Shown: positions 50,262-60,681 of the stretch, piece by piece
Numbering within the stretch: position 1 is the first letter of the stretch
Layout of the letters: the number at the start of each line of letters is the position of its first letter
DNA from: JBDRDD01 sp043821115
GTDB lineage: Bacteria > CAYTYR01 > UBA6262 > DAOVJB01
Direction of reading: 5' to 3'
Length of the DNA stretch: 64,000 nucleotides
Assembly (NCBI GenBank): GCA_043821115.1
Contig: JBDRDD010000017.1
Coordinates: 17,826 to 81,825, forward strand
Notes under the pieces: model-generated
The model's database searches: none
Told to the model about the DNA's origin: nothing
The model's input: only the letters and a program-made list of their open reading frames with translations
Position numbers and translations under genes: made by a program

Positions 50262-51245
50262 GTGAAGGCAATATCATTATTTTCAGGCGGGCTTGACAGC
50301 TCACTCGCAATAAAGGTTATACAGGACCAGGGTATTGACGTTGAAGCCGTACATTTCCTGACGCCTTTCGGATCACGCAAGTCAAGAGATAATGCGAAGG
50401 GTCTCGCTGATGCACTTGGAGTGAGATTTAAGGTTTTTGAAACAGCAAACGATTATATCGACATGGTAAAAGAGCCTAAGCACGGATACGGAAAGAATAT
50501 TAATCCGTGCATTGACTGCAAGATATTCATGTACAGATACGCCAAGATATACATGAATAAATCAGAAGCCTCGTTTCTGATTACAGGGGAAGTCTTGGGG
50601 CAGAGGCCCATGTCTCAATATAAAAGAGTTCTTGCAAACATGGAGAAGGAAAGCGAAATGGAAGGGCTTGTAGTAAGACCTCTCTCGGCCACAGTCCTTC
50701 CGGCAACCATACCCGAGAAAGAGGGATGGATAAAAAGGGAAAGAATGTTCGGTTTCAGCGGCAGGAGCAGAAAGCCGCAGATAGCGCTTGCAAAACACTA
50801 CAATATTACCAAATACGGAACACCTGCAGGAGGCTGCCTGCTAACAGATATAAGTTTTACGGGAAAACTAAGAGATACCATCAAACATTCTGAATGCACC
50901 CCTCATGATGTAGAACTTCTGAGGGTGGGAAAACATTTCCGACTATCAGACAATGCAAAACTCATAGTAGGCAGAAATAAAGAGGAGAATGAAAAATTGC
51001 TAAAAATGGCAAAAGAAGGAGATATATATTTTACCCCGGTCGGAGTGAAGGGGCCCGTTGGAACGGGAAGGGGTAAATTCGATAAGGAGGTACTTATGCT
51101 GGCTTGCAGGATAATTGCACGCTACAGTGACGGGGACAAGGATGCAAAAGTTAAAATAGCAGTTGATAACTATCCTTCCGGTAACACGGACACCCTTGCT
51201 GTTGGCAGAATGCAAGATCAGCTGTTATGTAAATTCAGAATCTAG
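50262..51245 (+). CDS. PP-loop ATPase, tRNA-thiolation (ThiI/MnmA)-like
   Basis: The 327-residue protein has the PP-loop SGGLDSS (about 8-14), an NPCIDCK Cys pair (about 81-87) like the active Cys of MnmA/ThiI, and GEVLGQRPMSQ (about 107-117). A C-terminal GTPAGGCLL module follows. It probably activates a tRNA or another substrate with ATP for sulfur insertion. It starts at GTG after AAGGAG. Its place between Thi4 and cysteine/methionine synthesis genes supports a sulfur role; the exact substrate is not known. Confidence 0.75.
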   Translation: MKAISLFSGGLDSSLAIKVIQDQGIDVEAVHFLTPFGSRKSRDNAKGLADALGVRFKVFETANDYIDMVKEPKHGYGKNINPCIDCKIFMYRYAKIYMNKSEASFLITGEVLGQRPMSQYKRVLANMEKESEMEGLVVRPLSATVLPATIPEKEGWIKRERMFGFSGRSRKPQIALAKHYNITKYGTPAGGCLLTDISFTGKLRDTIKHSECTPHDVELLRVGKHFRLSDNAKLIVGRNKEENEKLLKMAKEGDIYFTPVGVKGPVGTGRGKFDKEVLMLACRIIARYSDGDKDAKVKIAVDNYPSGNTDTLAVGRMQDQLLCKFRI

Positions 51246-51269
51246 AACGCAGTCCAAAAATCAAAATAA

Positions 51270-52580
<1,311 letters not shown>

Positions 52581-52607
52581 AATATAAAATACAATAAAGG
52601 GGGTTTT

Positions 52608-53531
52608 ATGTCAGGCGTTTATGATGACATTACCAAAACCATAGGAAATACGCCCCTGGTCAGGATAAATAAACTTACCAAAGGGCTAAAGGCAGATATA
52701 CTTGCAAAGGTGGAATCTTTTAATCCGCTTTCAAGTGTGAAAGACAGAATAGGCCTTGCTATGATAGAGGCTGCCCAAAAGCAGAATCTTATAAACAAGG
52801 ACACGGTTATAATAGAACCGACAAGCGGTAATACCGGTATATCGCTTGCTTTTGTTGCCGCTGCAAAGGGATATAAACTTATTCTTACAATGCCCGATAC
52901 CATGAGTGTTGAACGCAGGCAGCTTTTGGGTATTCTGGGAGCAGAGCTTGTTCTTACAGAAGGTGTAAAGGGGATGAAGGGGGCTGTCGAAAAAGCCGAA
53001 GAACTTCACAAGGAAATAGAAAACAGTTTTGTTCCTCAGCAGTTTGCTAATTTAGCGAACCCTGATGTGCATCGCAGGACAACGGCACAGGAAATATTGA
53101 GGGACACAGACGGCAAGGTGGATGTGTTCATAGCAGGTGTGGGTACAGGGGGTACTATTACGGGAGTAGGGGAAGAGCTTAAGAAAAAAAATCCCAATGT
53201 CAGGGTGATAGCTGTAGAGCCTGTTGACTCTCCTGTTCTCTCAGGGGGAAAAGCCGGGTCTCATAAGATCCAGGGAATAGGTGCCGGTTTTATACCAGAT
53301 GTTCTAAACTCCGAAGTTATAGATGAAATAATAAAAGTGTCAAGCGATGATGCTGGAAATATATCTCGAAGGATTGCAAAGGAAGAGGGGATACTGGTTG
53401 GCATATCAAGTGGGGCAGCCATGTGGGCTGCGCTCGAAGTGGCCAAAAGAGAGGAATCCGAAGGCAAGACCATTGTGGTAATATTACCGGATACAGGAGA
53501 GAGATATCTTTCCACGTGGCTTTTCCAGTAG
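52608..53531 (+). CDS. cysK: Cysteine synthase (O-acetylserine sulfhydrylase)
   Basis: This PLP enzyme makes cysteine from O-acetylserine and sulfide. The 307-residue protein has [18 protein letters not shown] start ([10 protein letters not shown]), the PLP-Lys [11 protein letters not shown] (about 43), PTSGNTGIS (about 67) and [12 protein letters not shown] (about 177). It is complete and of normal length. It lies 27 nt after metY. GGGGG ribosome-binding site. Confidence 0.95.
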   Translation: MSGVYDDITKTIGNTPLVRINKLTKGLKADILAKVESFNPLSSVKDRIGLAMIEAAQKQNLINKDTVIIEPTSGNTGISLAFVAAAKGYKLILTMPDTMSVERRQLLGILGAELVLTEGVKGMKGAVEKAEELHKEIENSFVPQQFANLANPDVHRRTTAQEILRDTDGKVDVFIAGVGTGGTITGVGEELKKKNPNVRVIAVEPVDSPVLSGGKAGSHKIQGIGAGFIPDVLNSEVIDEIIKVSSDDAGNISRRIAKEEGILVGISSGAAMWAALEVAKREESEGKTIVVILPDTGERYLSTWLFQ

Positions 53532-53543
53532 AGGAGAAAAAGC

Positions 53544-54695
53544 ATGACAGAAAAGAAAAATTTGGGTGTGGTAGAACCTGAATGTTTTACTTTTTCACAA
53601 CCGCCAAACGAGCTTGTACTTGAGTCGGGGCAAAAACTTGGTCCCATAAAGATAGTATATGAAATATACGGGAAACTCAACAAGGACAGGACAAACGCTA
53701 TATTGGTGGAACATGCATTCTCCGGAGATGCTCACGCAGCCGGGCTGCATGAGGGTGATGACAAGCCAGGCTGGTGGGATACCATGATAGGTCCGGGAAA
53801 AGCTCTCGACACGGAAAAATATTTTGTAATATGTTCCAATATAATAGGTGGGTGTAAGGGAAGTACAGGGCCGTCTTCTGTCAATCCTATGACAGCTAAA
53901 CCCTACGCCCTTGATTTCCCTATAATAACAATCGTTGATATGGTAAAAGCTCAGAAAAAATTATTAGAACACCTGGGCATAGAGAAACTTCTTTGTGTCA
54001 TAGGCGGTTCCATGGGTGGTATGCAGGTGCTACAGTGGGTAGCTTCATACCCGGATAACATACGTTCTGCTATACCTATAGCAACAGCGATTAAGCATTC
54101 TCCTCAGCAGATAGCTTTTGATGAAGTGGGAAGGCAGGCTGTTATGGCGGACCCGGCCTGGCAGCACGGTGATTACTACGGTAAGAGCCAGCCCGAGAGG
54201 GGACTTGCCGTGGCGCGCATGATAGGGCATATTACCTATATGAGCGATGCTTCCATGGAGGAGAAGTTTTCGCGTAAGCTCAAGGAAAAGGATTACAGCT
54301 TTTCTTTTGCGACTGATTTCGAGGTGGAAGGGTATCTGCGTTACCGCGGGGACAGTTTCGTAAAGCGCTTTGACGCGAATTCATACCTCTATATCACAAA
54401 AGCCATGGATTATTTTGATCTCTCAGGCGACAAGCTTTTTCCTAATAAGAAAAAAGCAGATGTGAAGTTTCTTGTCATAGCTTTCAAATCCGACTGGCTG
54501 TATCCGGCCTATCAGTCAAAGGACCTGGTCAGAAGCCTTAAAAGAAGCGGGATCAACACCACTTACTGTGAAATAGACTCCACATACGGTCATGATGCGT
54601 TTCTTGTTGAGGTAGAAAAACAATCGCATCTGATAACACATTTCTTAAACAGGGTATATACCGGAAAAAACGGGGTAACAACAGATGACATCTAA
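53544..54695 (+). CDS. metX: Homoserine O-acetyltransferase
   Basis: MetX acetylates homoserine with acetyl-CoA for methionine synthesis. The 383-residue alpha/beta hydrolase has the nucleophile elbow GGSMGGMQ (about 154-161), [12 protein letters not shown] (about 55) and a catalytic Asp/His pair near the C terminus (YGHDAFLVE). The ATG overlaps the previous region by a short gap after AGAGGAGA. It precedes metW, overlapping by 11 nt, the standard pair. Confidence 0.94.
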   Translation: MTEKKNLGVVEPECFTFSQPPNELVLESGQKLGPIKIVYEIYGKLNKDRTNAILVEHAFSGDAHAAGLHEGDDKPGWWDTMIGPGKALDTEKYFVICSNIIGGCKGSTGPSSVNPMTAKPYALDFPIITIVDMVKAQKKLLEHLGIEKLLCVIGGSMGGMQVLQWVASYPDNIRSAIPIATAIKHSPQQIAFDEVGRQAVMADPAWQHGDYYGKSQPERGLAVARMIGHITYMSDASMEEKFSRKLKEKDYSFSFATDFEVEGYLRYRGDSFVKRFDANSYLYITKAMDYFDLSGDKLFPNKKKADVKFLVIAFKSDWLYPAYQSKDLVRSLKRSGINTTYCEIDSTYGHDAFLVEVEKQSHLITHFLNRVYTGKNGVTTDDI

Positions 54696-55284
54696 CAATA
54701 TTTCCCTGGATCACAGGATAATAGCAGATTTTGTAAAAGAAGGGTCTACTGTGCTTGATCTTGGTTGTGGCAGGGGGAAACTCATGCTTCTGCTTGAAAA
54801 TATCAAGAAAGCAAAAGTCCAGGGGATAGAAATAGACGAGAAAGCAATATATGAATGCGTGGCTGGCGGCCTTAGCGTTTTTCACGGTGATATCGATACG
54901 GGTCTTTCCGAATACAAGGATAAATCCTTCGATTATGTTATCCTGAACCAGAGCCTGCAGGAAGTAAGAAGGCCTGACCCTGTGCTTTCGGAAGCGCTCA
55001 GGGTAGGCCATAACGTAATAGTCGGTTTCCCGAATTTTGCCTGTTGGAAGGGGAGATGGCAATTATCTTGCAGGGGTAGAGCTCCTGTGACACTTTCACT
55101 GCCTTACGAGTGGCACGATACGCCGAACCTGCATTTTTTAAGCATAAAAGATTTCTTTGAATACTGTAAAAAGAGGAACATCATTATCCAGAAATCTGTC
55201 TTTATCACAAAAAACTCAAGGGTGAATATCTGGCCGAACTTATTTGCAGATAATGGTATATTTCTTATAAAAGCAAAATCGTAG
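54685..55284 (+). CDS. metW: MetW, methionine biosynthesis protein
   Basis: MetW is a SAM-methyltransferase-like partner required for full MetX activity. The 199-residue protein has [11 protein letters not shown] (about 25), the [12 protein letters not shown] motif and [11 protein letters not shown], both typical of the family. The metX-metW overlap is diagnostic. The methyl-group role is uncertain. Confidence 0.93.
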   Translation: MTSNNISLDHRIIADFVKEGSTVLDLGCGRGKLMLLLENIKKAKVQGIEIDEKAIYECVAGGLSVFHGDIDTGLSEYKDKSFDYVILNQSLQEVRRPDPVLSEALRVGHNVIVGFPNFACWKGRWQLSCRGRAPVTLSLPYEWHDTPNLHFLSIKDFFEYCKKRNIIIQKSVFITKNSRVNIWPNLFADNGIFLIKAKS

Positions 55285-55292
55285 GAGAATGA

Positions 55293-56090
55293 ATGGCCAA
55301 GGTAAAAAGGAAGCTTATCGAGATAAATGAAGAAAAATGTAACGGTTGCGCTTTGTGTATACCATCATGTCCTGAAGGAGCGCTTCAACTAGTTGATACT
55401 CCGGAAGGTAAAAAGGTAAGACTGGTGAAGGAGAATTTCTGTGACGGACTGGGGGCGTGTCTCGGTGACTGTCCGCAGGACGCACTCCACATTATTGAAA
55501 GGGAAACAGAAATATATGATGAGGAAGGGGTGATTGCGCACATAAAGGATACTGCTCCTGAGAAATTGGAAAAGCATCTTAAGCATCTTAAGGAACACGC
55601 GGATGAGCTCCCGAAACATCATTCGCATGATATGCCGGGCATGTCGGGATGTCCTGGTTCCAGGGTCATGTCATGGGGGGAGAAGAAACCGTCTGAGGTC
55701 GAGTCAAAAGCCAGGGGGGATTCGCCTTCACAACTGAGGCAGTGGCCCGTGCAGCTTATGCTTGTAAATCCTGCGGCGCCATATTTCAAGGGTTCGGACC
55801 TTGTAATAGCTGCGGATTGCGTACCGTTTGCGCATGCCAATTTCCATTCTGATTTTCTTGAGGGTAAATCACTGGTTATAGGATGTCCGAAGCTTGATGA
55901 CTCGTCATTCTATAAGGAAAAACTGACCCAGCTTTTCAGTGCATCCGATATCAAGAGTGTTACCGTAGTTAACATGGAAGTCCCGTGTTGTTTCGGACTG
56001 CAGCATCTGGTGAAGGAGGCAATAAAGGATTCAGGCAAGAAGATTCCGTACTGTGAAATTGTAGTCAGTATAAAAGGTGAAGTACTTTAA
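55293..56090 (+). CDS. 2[4Fe-4S] ferredoxin-type protein with C-terminal redox domain
   Basis: The 265-residue protein has two ferredoxin clusters: CNGCALCIPSCP (about 16-27) and CDGLGACLGDCP (about 50-61). A His/Gly-rich linker (KHHSHDMPGMSGCPGSRV) and a C-terminal domain of about 110 residues with further Cys (GCPKLDD, PCCFG) follow. It is probably a cytoplasmic electron carrier in sulfur or nitrogen redox. Its partner is unknown. It continues the met operon with a 9-nt gap. Confidence 0.82.
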   Translation: MAKVKRKLIEINEEKCNGCALCIPSCPEGALQLVDTPEGKKVRLVKENFCDGLGACLGDCPQDALHIIERETEIYDEEGVIAHIKDTAPEKLEKHLKHLKEHADELPKHHSHDMPGMSGCPGSRVMSWGEKKPSEVESKARGDSPSQLRQWPVQLMLVNPAAPYFKGSDLVIAADCVPFAHANFHSDFLEGKSLVIGCPKLDDSSFYKEKLTQLFSASDIKSVTVVNMEVPCCFGLQHLVKEAIKDSGKKIPYCEIVVSIKGEVL

Positions 56091-56129
56091 GAGTGATAAA
56101 TAAAAAAAATGAAGAAGGGGGTATCTGAG

Positions 56130-56432
56130 ATGGATGTACAGGAATTCATAAACAAATGTGTTGACAGCGGGTATTCTTGGAGCGAAGGAGAACATGAAGG
56201 CAAAGACGGATATTTTATCGGGTCACAGCGTCTTGATACGGTTGCCCATTTTACTTCCGAAGCGATAGAGGCCAACGAATGGGCTGCGCTTGAGAACCAG
56301 GTCGTTCAGGGCAAAGATGTGTACCATGTCAGCAGGATAGTGGGTTATTTTTCAAGGATAGAGAACTGGAACAAGAGTAAGATAGGCGAGCTTGATGACA
56401 GGCACAAGGGGGATTACAAGGTAAAGAGGTAA
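56130..56432 (+). CDS. Small protein with class III ribonucleotide-reductase (NrdD) C-terminal-like motif
   Basis: The 100-residue product ends in VSRIVGYFSRIENWNKSKIG, a stretch resembling the C terminus of anaerobic NrdD, where Gly in R-x-x-G-Y is the glycyl-radical site (here Gly72). It lacks the NrdD barrel and the upstream Cys4 zinc site. ATG 56130 follows AGAAGGGGG; ATG 56109 lacks a ribosome-binding site. Comparison to YfiD/GrcA, a spare glycyl-radical domain for pyruvate formate-lyase, is inference. Confidence 0.7.
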   Translation: MDVQEFINKCVDSGYSWSEGEHEGKDGYFIGSQRLDTVAHFTSEAIEANEWAALENQVVQGKDVYHVSRIVGYFSRIENWNKSKIGELDDRHKGDYKVKR

Positions 56433-56472
56433 ATAATAAAAAGTTGCCTATTTGTCGTTTGTAATAAATAGA

Positions 56473-57309
56473 ATGCTAGCAAGTTTTATAATAACATTTA
56501 GAGAAACATTAGAAGCAGCATTGATAGTTGGAATTATTTTAGGCTATCTTTCGCGCACAAAGAAAACAAAATATAATAATATTGTATATGTCGGGGTTGT
56601 TTCCGGTATATTAGCCAGCATTATAGGTGCTTTTCTGTTCAATATGCTATCCGGTGGTTTCAGCGGACGCGCCGAGGAGATTTTTGAAGGTATTACCATG
56701 CTCCTCGGCGCCTTTCTACTTACGACCATGATACTCTGGATGATGAAACAAAAACATGTGATTCGAGATGTGGAACACAAGGTTGCAACAGAACTGAGCC
56801 AAGCGCATAAATTTGGTCTGTTCTCGCTTGTTTTTATAGCTGTTTTACGCGAAGGTATCGAAACGGTTATATTCCTGGGAGCGTCGAGTTTCGTTTCTGC
56901 CGGTGATAATACAATGAAGGGTGCATTAGCGGGTATTGTTGCGGCAATTTTGCTGGGATACCTTATGTTTGTTGGCTCCCTGAAAGTTAATATAAAGAAG
57001 TTTTTCCTGATTACAAATATCCTCTTAATACTCTTTGCCGCAGGTCTGGTGGCTCATGGTATGCATGAGCTGCAGGAGGCAGGAGTAGTTCCAACCATTA
57101 TAGAACATGTCTGGGATATAAACCCGGCATCCAGCCCTGATGGCAATTACCCATTATTACATGAAAAAGGTTATATAGGGAGCGTATTAAAAGGTTTATT
57201 CGGGTATAATGGGAATCCTTCCTTAATTGAAATTATAAGTTATATTGCATATGTAATGCTGGTTATGACACTATGGAAAAATATTGAAAAACTTCATGAA
57301 ATTATATAA
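56473..57309 (+). CDS. FTR1-family iron permease
   Basis: This high-affinity iron transporter has 278 residues from the ATG at 56473. It has about seven spans and both REXXE iron motifs: RETLE in span 1 (about 10-14) and REGIE in the middle (about 136-140). No clear Shine-Dalgarno is seen, and the upstream TTG (56452) has none either. The DNA is distinctly more AT-rich than its neighbours, which may reflect transfer. A partner periplasmic oxidase is absent nearby. Confidence 0.9.
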   Translation: MLASFIITFRETLEAALIVGIILGYLSRTKKTKYNNIVYVGVVSGILASIIGAFLFNMLSGGFSGRAEEIFEGITMLLGAFLLTTMILWMMKQKHVIRDVEHKVATELSQAHKFGLFSLVFIAVLREGIETVIFLGASSFVSAGDNTMKGALAGIVAAILLGYLMFVGSLKVNIKKFFLITNILLILFAAGLVAHGMHELQEAGVVPTIIEHVWDINPASSPDGNYPLLHEKGYIGSVLKGLFGYNGNPSLIEIISYIAYVMLVMTLWKNIEKLHEII

Positions 57310-57313
57310 TTTC

Positions 57314-57342
57314 TTGAAATTTCTACTTTTTTCGTGTAAAAT
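57314..57342 (+). promoter_or_regulatory. Promoter of nifS-mnmA-nadA
   Basis: TTGAAA (57314-57319) and TAAAAT (57337-57342) are 17 bp apart, just after the FTR1 stop. The cysteine desulfurase ATG lies 33 nt downstream. Confidence 0.65.
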
Positions 57343-57374
57343 GGTGAGAAGTGAATTACAAGGAGACAATATAT

Positions 57375-58550
57375 ATGAAGAGGATATATCTTGATTATGC
57401 CGCTACGACGCCTACGGATCCTGAAGTCGTAAAGGCAATGAAGCCATACTTTACTGATAATTTCGGTAATCCCTCCAGCCTTCATTCTTTTGGGCAGGAT
57501 ACCAAGGGGGCTATAGAGGAGGCTAGGGATAACATAGCCGGGATGATAGGAGCAGAGCCTGAAGAAATTGTATTTACAAGCGGCGGTACAGAGAGTGATA
57601 ACTTTGCCATAAAAGGGGTGGCGTTTGCCAACAGCGGCAAAGGAAAGCATATTATAACCTCTGCTATTGAACATCATGCTATCTCAGCACCCTGCGAGTT
57701 TCTTGAAAGTCTGGGTTTCAAGGTGACATACATTGGTGTTGATAAGGATGGGTTGGTAAATCCGTCTGATGTAGCGAAAGCAATCACGGACCAGACAATC
57801 CTTATTTCTATTATGCATGCAAATAACGAAATAGGCACAATACAGCCGATAGCCGAGATAGGAAAAATCGCCAGAGAGAAGAATATATACTTCCACAGCG
57901 ATGCTGTTCAGACATTCGGGCATGTTGGCATAAATGTGAATGAGCTTGGAGTGGATCTCTTAAGCGTGTCCTCACATAAACTCTACGGTCCCAAGGGGGT
58001 CGGGGCCATTTACCTCAGAAAAGGTACAAGGATAACCCCGTTTATGCACGGAGGCTCACAGGAGAAGGGCAAGAGGGCTTCCACAGAAAATGTTGCCGGC
58101 ATAATAGGTTTTGCAAAGGCCTCAGAAATAGCGCATGAGAAAATGGCCGGCGAAGAGAAATTCCTGCTTAAGTTAAGAGATAAGTTGCTTAAGGGGATTT
58201 TTGAGAAGATAGACAGAGTACACCTAAACGGCCATCCAAGCAAGAGGCTTGCCAATAACATTAACGTTTCCTTCGAGTTTGTTGAAGGGGAATCCATGCT
58301 TCTCAATCTTGATCTGGCGCAAATAGCGGCTTCTACAGGGTCTGCCTGCAGTTCCTCAAGCCTCGAGCCCTCCCATATACTATTATCCATAGGACTTTCC
58401 CATGAACTTGCGCACGGGTCATTGAGGTTTACCCTCGGCAGATACACAAAGGAAAAGGAGATAGACCGCGTGCTTGAGATCTTGCCGGCTGTAGTGAAAA
58501 AACTCCGTTCGATGTCACCGCTTTCTGCACGCAGTAAGGATAAAGAGTAA
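57375..58550 (+). CDS. nifS: Cysteine desulfurase (NifS/IscS class)
   Basis: This PLP enzyme moves sulfur from cysteine to Fe-S and tRNA thiolation machinery. The 391-residue protein has IYLDYAATTPTDPEVV at the N terminus, the PLP-Lys SSHKLYGPKGVG (about 198) and the active Cys loop STGSACSSSSLEP (about 317). ATG 57375 is set by AAGGAG; the GTG at 57351 has no ribosome-binding site. The next gene mnmA is a direct sulfur acceptor. Confidence 0.95.
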   Translation: MKRIYLDYAATTPTDPEVVKAMKPYFTDNFGNPSSLHSFGQDTKGAIEEARDNIAGMIGAEPEEIVFTSGGTESDNFAIKGVAFANSGKGKHIITSAIEHHAISAPCEFLESLGFKVTYIGVDKDGLVNPSDVAKAITDQTILISIMHANNEIGTIQPIAEIGKIAREKNIYFHSDAVQTFGHVGINVNELGVDLLSVSSHKLYGPKGVGAIYLRKGTRITPFMHGGSQEKGKRASTENVAGIIGFAKASEIAHEKMAGEEKFLLKLRDKLLKGIFEKIDRVHLNGHPSKRLANNINVSFEFVEGESMLLNLDLAQIAASTGSACSSSSLEPSHILLSIGLSHELAHGSLRFTLGRYTKEKEIDRVLEILPAVVKKLRSMSPLSARSKDKE

Positions 58551-58586
58551 ACCAAAGTCCTCCTTATCTGTCTTTAATACTATACA

Positions 58587-59666
58587 ATGATACCAAAAAG
58601 AATAGTAGTCGCTATGAGTGGCGGGGTAGATTCTTCCGTGGCAGCAGCTCTCTTAAAAGAAGAAGGCCATGATGTCATAGGCATCACCATGAATATCTGG
58701 GAATCCTCGCGTGATTTGGGAGGATGCTGCGGGATTAAGAACATAGAGGATGCGAAGAAGGTCGCCAGGAAAATAGGTATTCCCCATTATGTTGTAAACT
58801 TCAGGGATATATTCAGAAGCAAGGTTGTTGAGGATTTCTGTAGGGAATACAAAAGAGGCAGGACTCCGAATCCCTGTATAAGGTGCAATAAGTATATAAA
58901 GTTTGAGGCACTGATAAACAAGGCAAAACAGCTCGATGCCGATTATATTTCCACGGGCCACTATGCGAGGATAGTTTTTGATAAAAAAGAAGGGAAATTC
59001 CTTCTGAAAAAGGGTCTGGACAGGTCTAAAGACCAGTCATATGTTCTATACATGATGACACAGGAGCAGCTCGGCATGACCCTGATGCCTCTTGGTGCCA
59101 TGGCCAAGTCCCAGATAAGAAAGATCGCCAGGGAAAAGGGATTAGCAGTCGCGGAAAAAGAAGAATCACAGGAAATTTGTTTTATACCTGATAACAATTA
59201 TGAGGCCTTCATAAAAAAATACGCTAAAAAGGAAGAGATGCCCGGTGTTATAGTGGATACCAAGGGTAAGGTTATAGGCAGGCACAGGGGTATAATATCC
59301 TATACAGTGGGTCAGCGCAGGGGGCTCGGGATAGCCGCAAAGTATCCATTATACGTCGTGGCAATCAACAGCAAAGCAAATACGATTATTGCAGGCCCTA
59401 AGCAAGAAGTTTACGGCAGGGAACTTATAGCCGATGATATAAGTCTTATAAACATGAAGCCAATCAAATCCCGTCTCAGGGTCAAGGCCAGGATACGCTA
59501 CCTGCACAATGGTGCGATGGCTGATCTGATCCCGCTGGGCACCAGCGTCAGGGTGGTTTTCGATAAGCCTCAGTGGGCTATTACACCGGGGCAATCTGTT
59601 GTTTTTTACAGACCTCGTAGCCCGGTTGTCATAGGCGGGGGCATTATAAAGGAAAAGGTGGGGTAA
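58587..59666 (+). CDS. mnmA: tRNA-specific 2-thiouridylase MnmA
   Basis: MnmA thiolates the wobble uridine of tRNAs for Lys, Glu and Gln. The 359-residue protein has the PP-loop SGGVDSSVAA (about 10-19), NPCIRCN (Cys about 96, 99), SKDQSYVLY and the resolving Cys in ESQEICFIPD (about 199). The fold is complete, with a C-terminal beta-barrel. It follows nifS by 36 nt and nadA starts immediately after it. Confidence 0.96.
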   Translation: MIPKRIVVAMSGGVDSSVAAALLKEEGHDVIGITMNIWESSRDLGGCCGIKNIEDAKKVARKIGIPHYVVNFRDIFRSKVVEDFCREYKRGRTPNPCIRCNKYIKFEALINKAKQLDADYISTGHYARIVFDKKEGKFLLKKGLDRSKDQSYVLYMMTQEQLGMTLMPLGAMAKSQIRKIAREKGLAVAEKEESQEICFIPDNNYEAFIKKYAKKEEMPGVIVDTKGKVIGRHRGIISYTVGQRRGLGIAAKYPLYVVAINSKANTIIAGPKQEVYGRELIADDISLINMKPIKSRLRVKARIRYLHNGAMADLIPLGTSVRVVFDKPQWAITPGQSVVFYRPRSPVVIGGGIIKEKVG

Positions 59667-60587
59667 ATGGACACGAATCACAGGGATTCCCTGTCTCAAA
59701 GAATAAGAGAACTTAAAAAGAAGAGGAATGCCGTGATCCTAGCACATAATTACCAGATACCGGAAGTGCAGGATGTAGCGGATTACGTAGGGGATTCTTT
59801 TGGTCTTAGCAGAACGGCCAGCGCGACAGACACCGATGTTATTGTATTCTGTGGCGTTCTTTTTATGGCAGAGACGGCATCCATACTCTCTCCCACAAAA
59901 AAAGTACTTATGCCAGAGCCAAAAGCCGGTTGTCCCATGGCGGATATGATTACCCGAGAGCAGCTAATAGAACTTAAAAGAAAGCATCCCAAGGCTGTTG
60001 CCGTGGGATACGTAAACACTACTGCTGCGGTAAAGGCCGAGCTTGATTTGTGTTGCACGTCCGGAAATGCGGTCAAGGTCGTCGAGGCCCTAAAGGATGC
60101 CCCTGAGATAATATTTGTTCCGGACAAGCACCTGGCAAATTATGTATCCCTAAAAACAGGAAGGAAATTCATTGCGTGGGAAGGATACTGCCCGAGCCAT
60201 GTGAGTATCCTTGCCGAGGATATACAGAGAGCCAAAAAGCAGCATCCAAAGGCAAAAGTCGTGGTGCATCCGGAATGCACGAGCGCAGTGTGCGAGCTTG
60301 CGGACGAGGTGGTCTCTACAGAAGGGATGTGCCGATATGCAAAAGAATCCTCCGTAGATGAGATAATAGTCGGTACTGAGGTGGGAATAATCCACAGGCT
60401 GAAGAAGGAAAACCCCGGCAAAAAGTTTTACTCTGCAAGTGATAAGGCTACATGTCCTAATATGAAGTTGACAACCCTTGAGAAGATTCTCTGGTGTCTG
60501 GAGGATATGAAATACGAGGTGAGCGTAAGTGAAGAGATACGCTTGAAAGCTCATAAAGCAGTCAATAAAATGATTGAAATCTCATAA
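59667..60587 (+). CDS. nadA: Quinolinate synthase
   Basis: NadA condenses iminoaspartate and DHAP to quinolinate for NAD synthesis, using an oxygen-labile [4Fe-4S] cluster. The 306-residue protein has ILAHNYQIPEVQDVADY (about 25-41), AGCPMADM, TSGNAVKVV and KATCPNMKL motifs with Cys ligands. It begins at the base after the mnmA stop, so it is co-translated with the sulfur-delivery genes. No nadB or nadC is in view. Confidence 0.95.
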   Translation: MDTNHRDSLSQRIRELKKKRNAVILAHNYQIPEVQDVADYVGDSFGLSRTASATDTDVIVFCGVLFMAETASILSPTKKVLMPEPKAGCPMADMITREQLIELKRKHPKAVAVGYVNTTAAVKAELDLCCTSGNAVKVVEALKDAPEIIFVPDKHLANYVSLKTGRKFIAWEGYCPSHVSILAEDIQRAKKQHPKAKVVVHPECTSAVCELADEVVSTEGMCRYAKESSVDEIIVGTEVGIIHRLKKENPGKKFYSASDKATCPNMKLTTLEKILWCLEDMKYEVSVSEEIRLKAHKAVNKMIEIS

Positions 60588-60617
60588 GCCTTTGCGTATG
60601 GTTATGGATATTTTTTA

Positions 60618-60646
60618 TTGATTAAGAGCGCTAAAGGGCTTATAAT
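60618..60646 (+). promoter_or_regulatory. Promoter of the FAD oxidoreductase gene
   Basis: TTGATT (60618-60623) and TATAAT (60641-60646) are 17 bp apart; the next ATG is 36 nt downstream. Confidence 0.7.
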
Positions 60647-60681
60647 ATTACAAATTGTATTTATATAAAAAGGAAGCTTGA

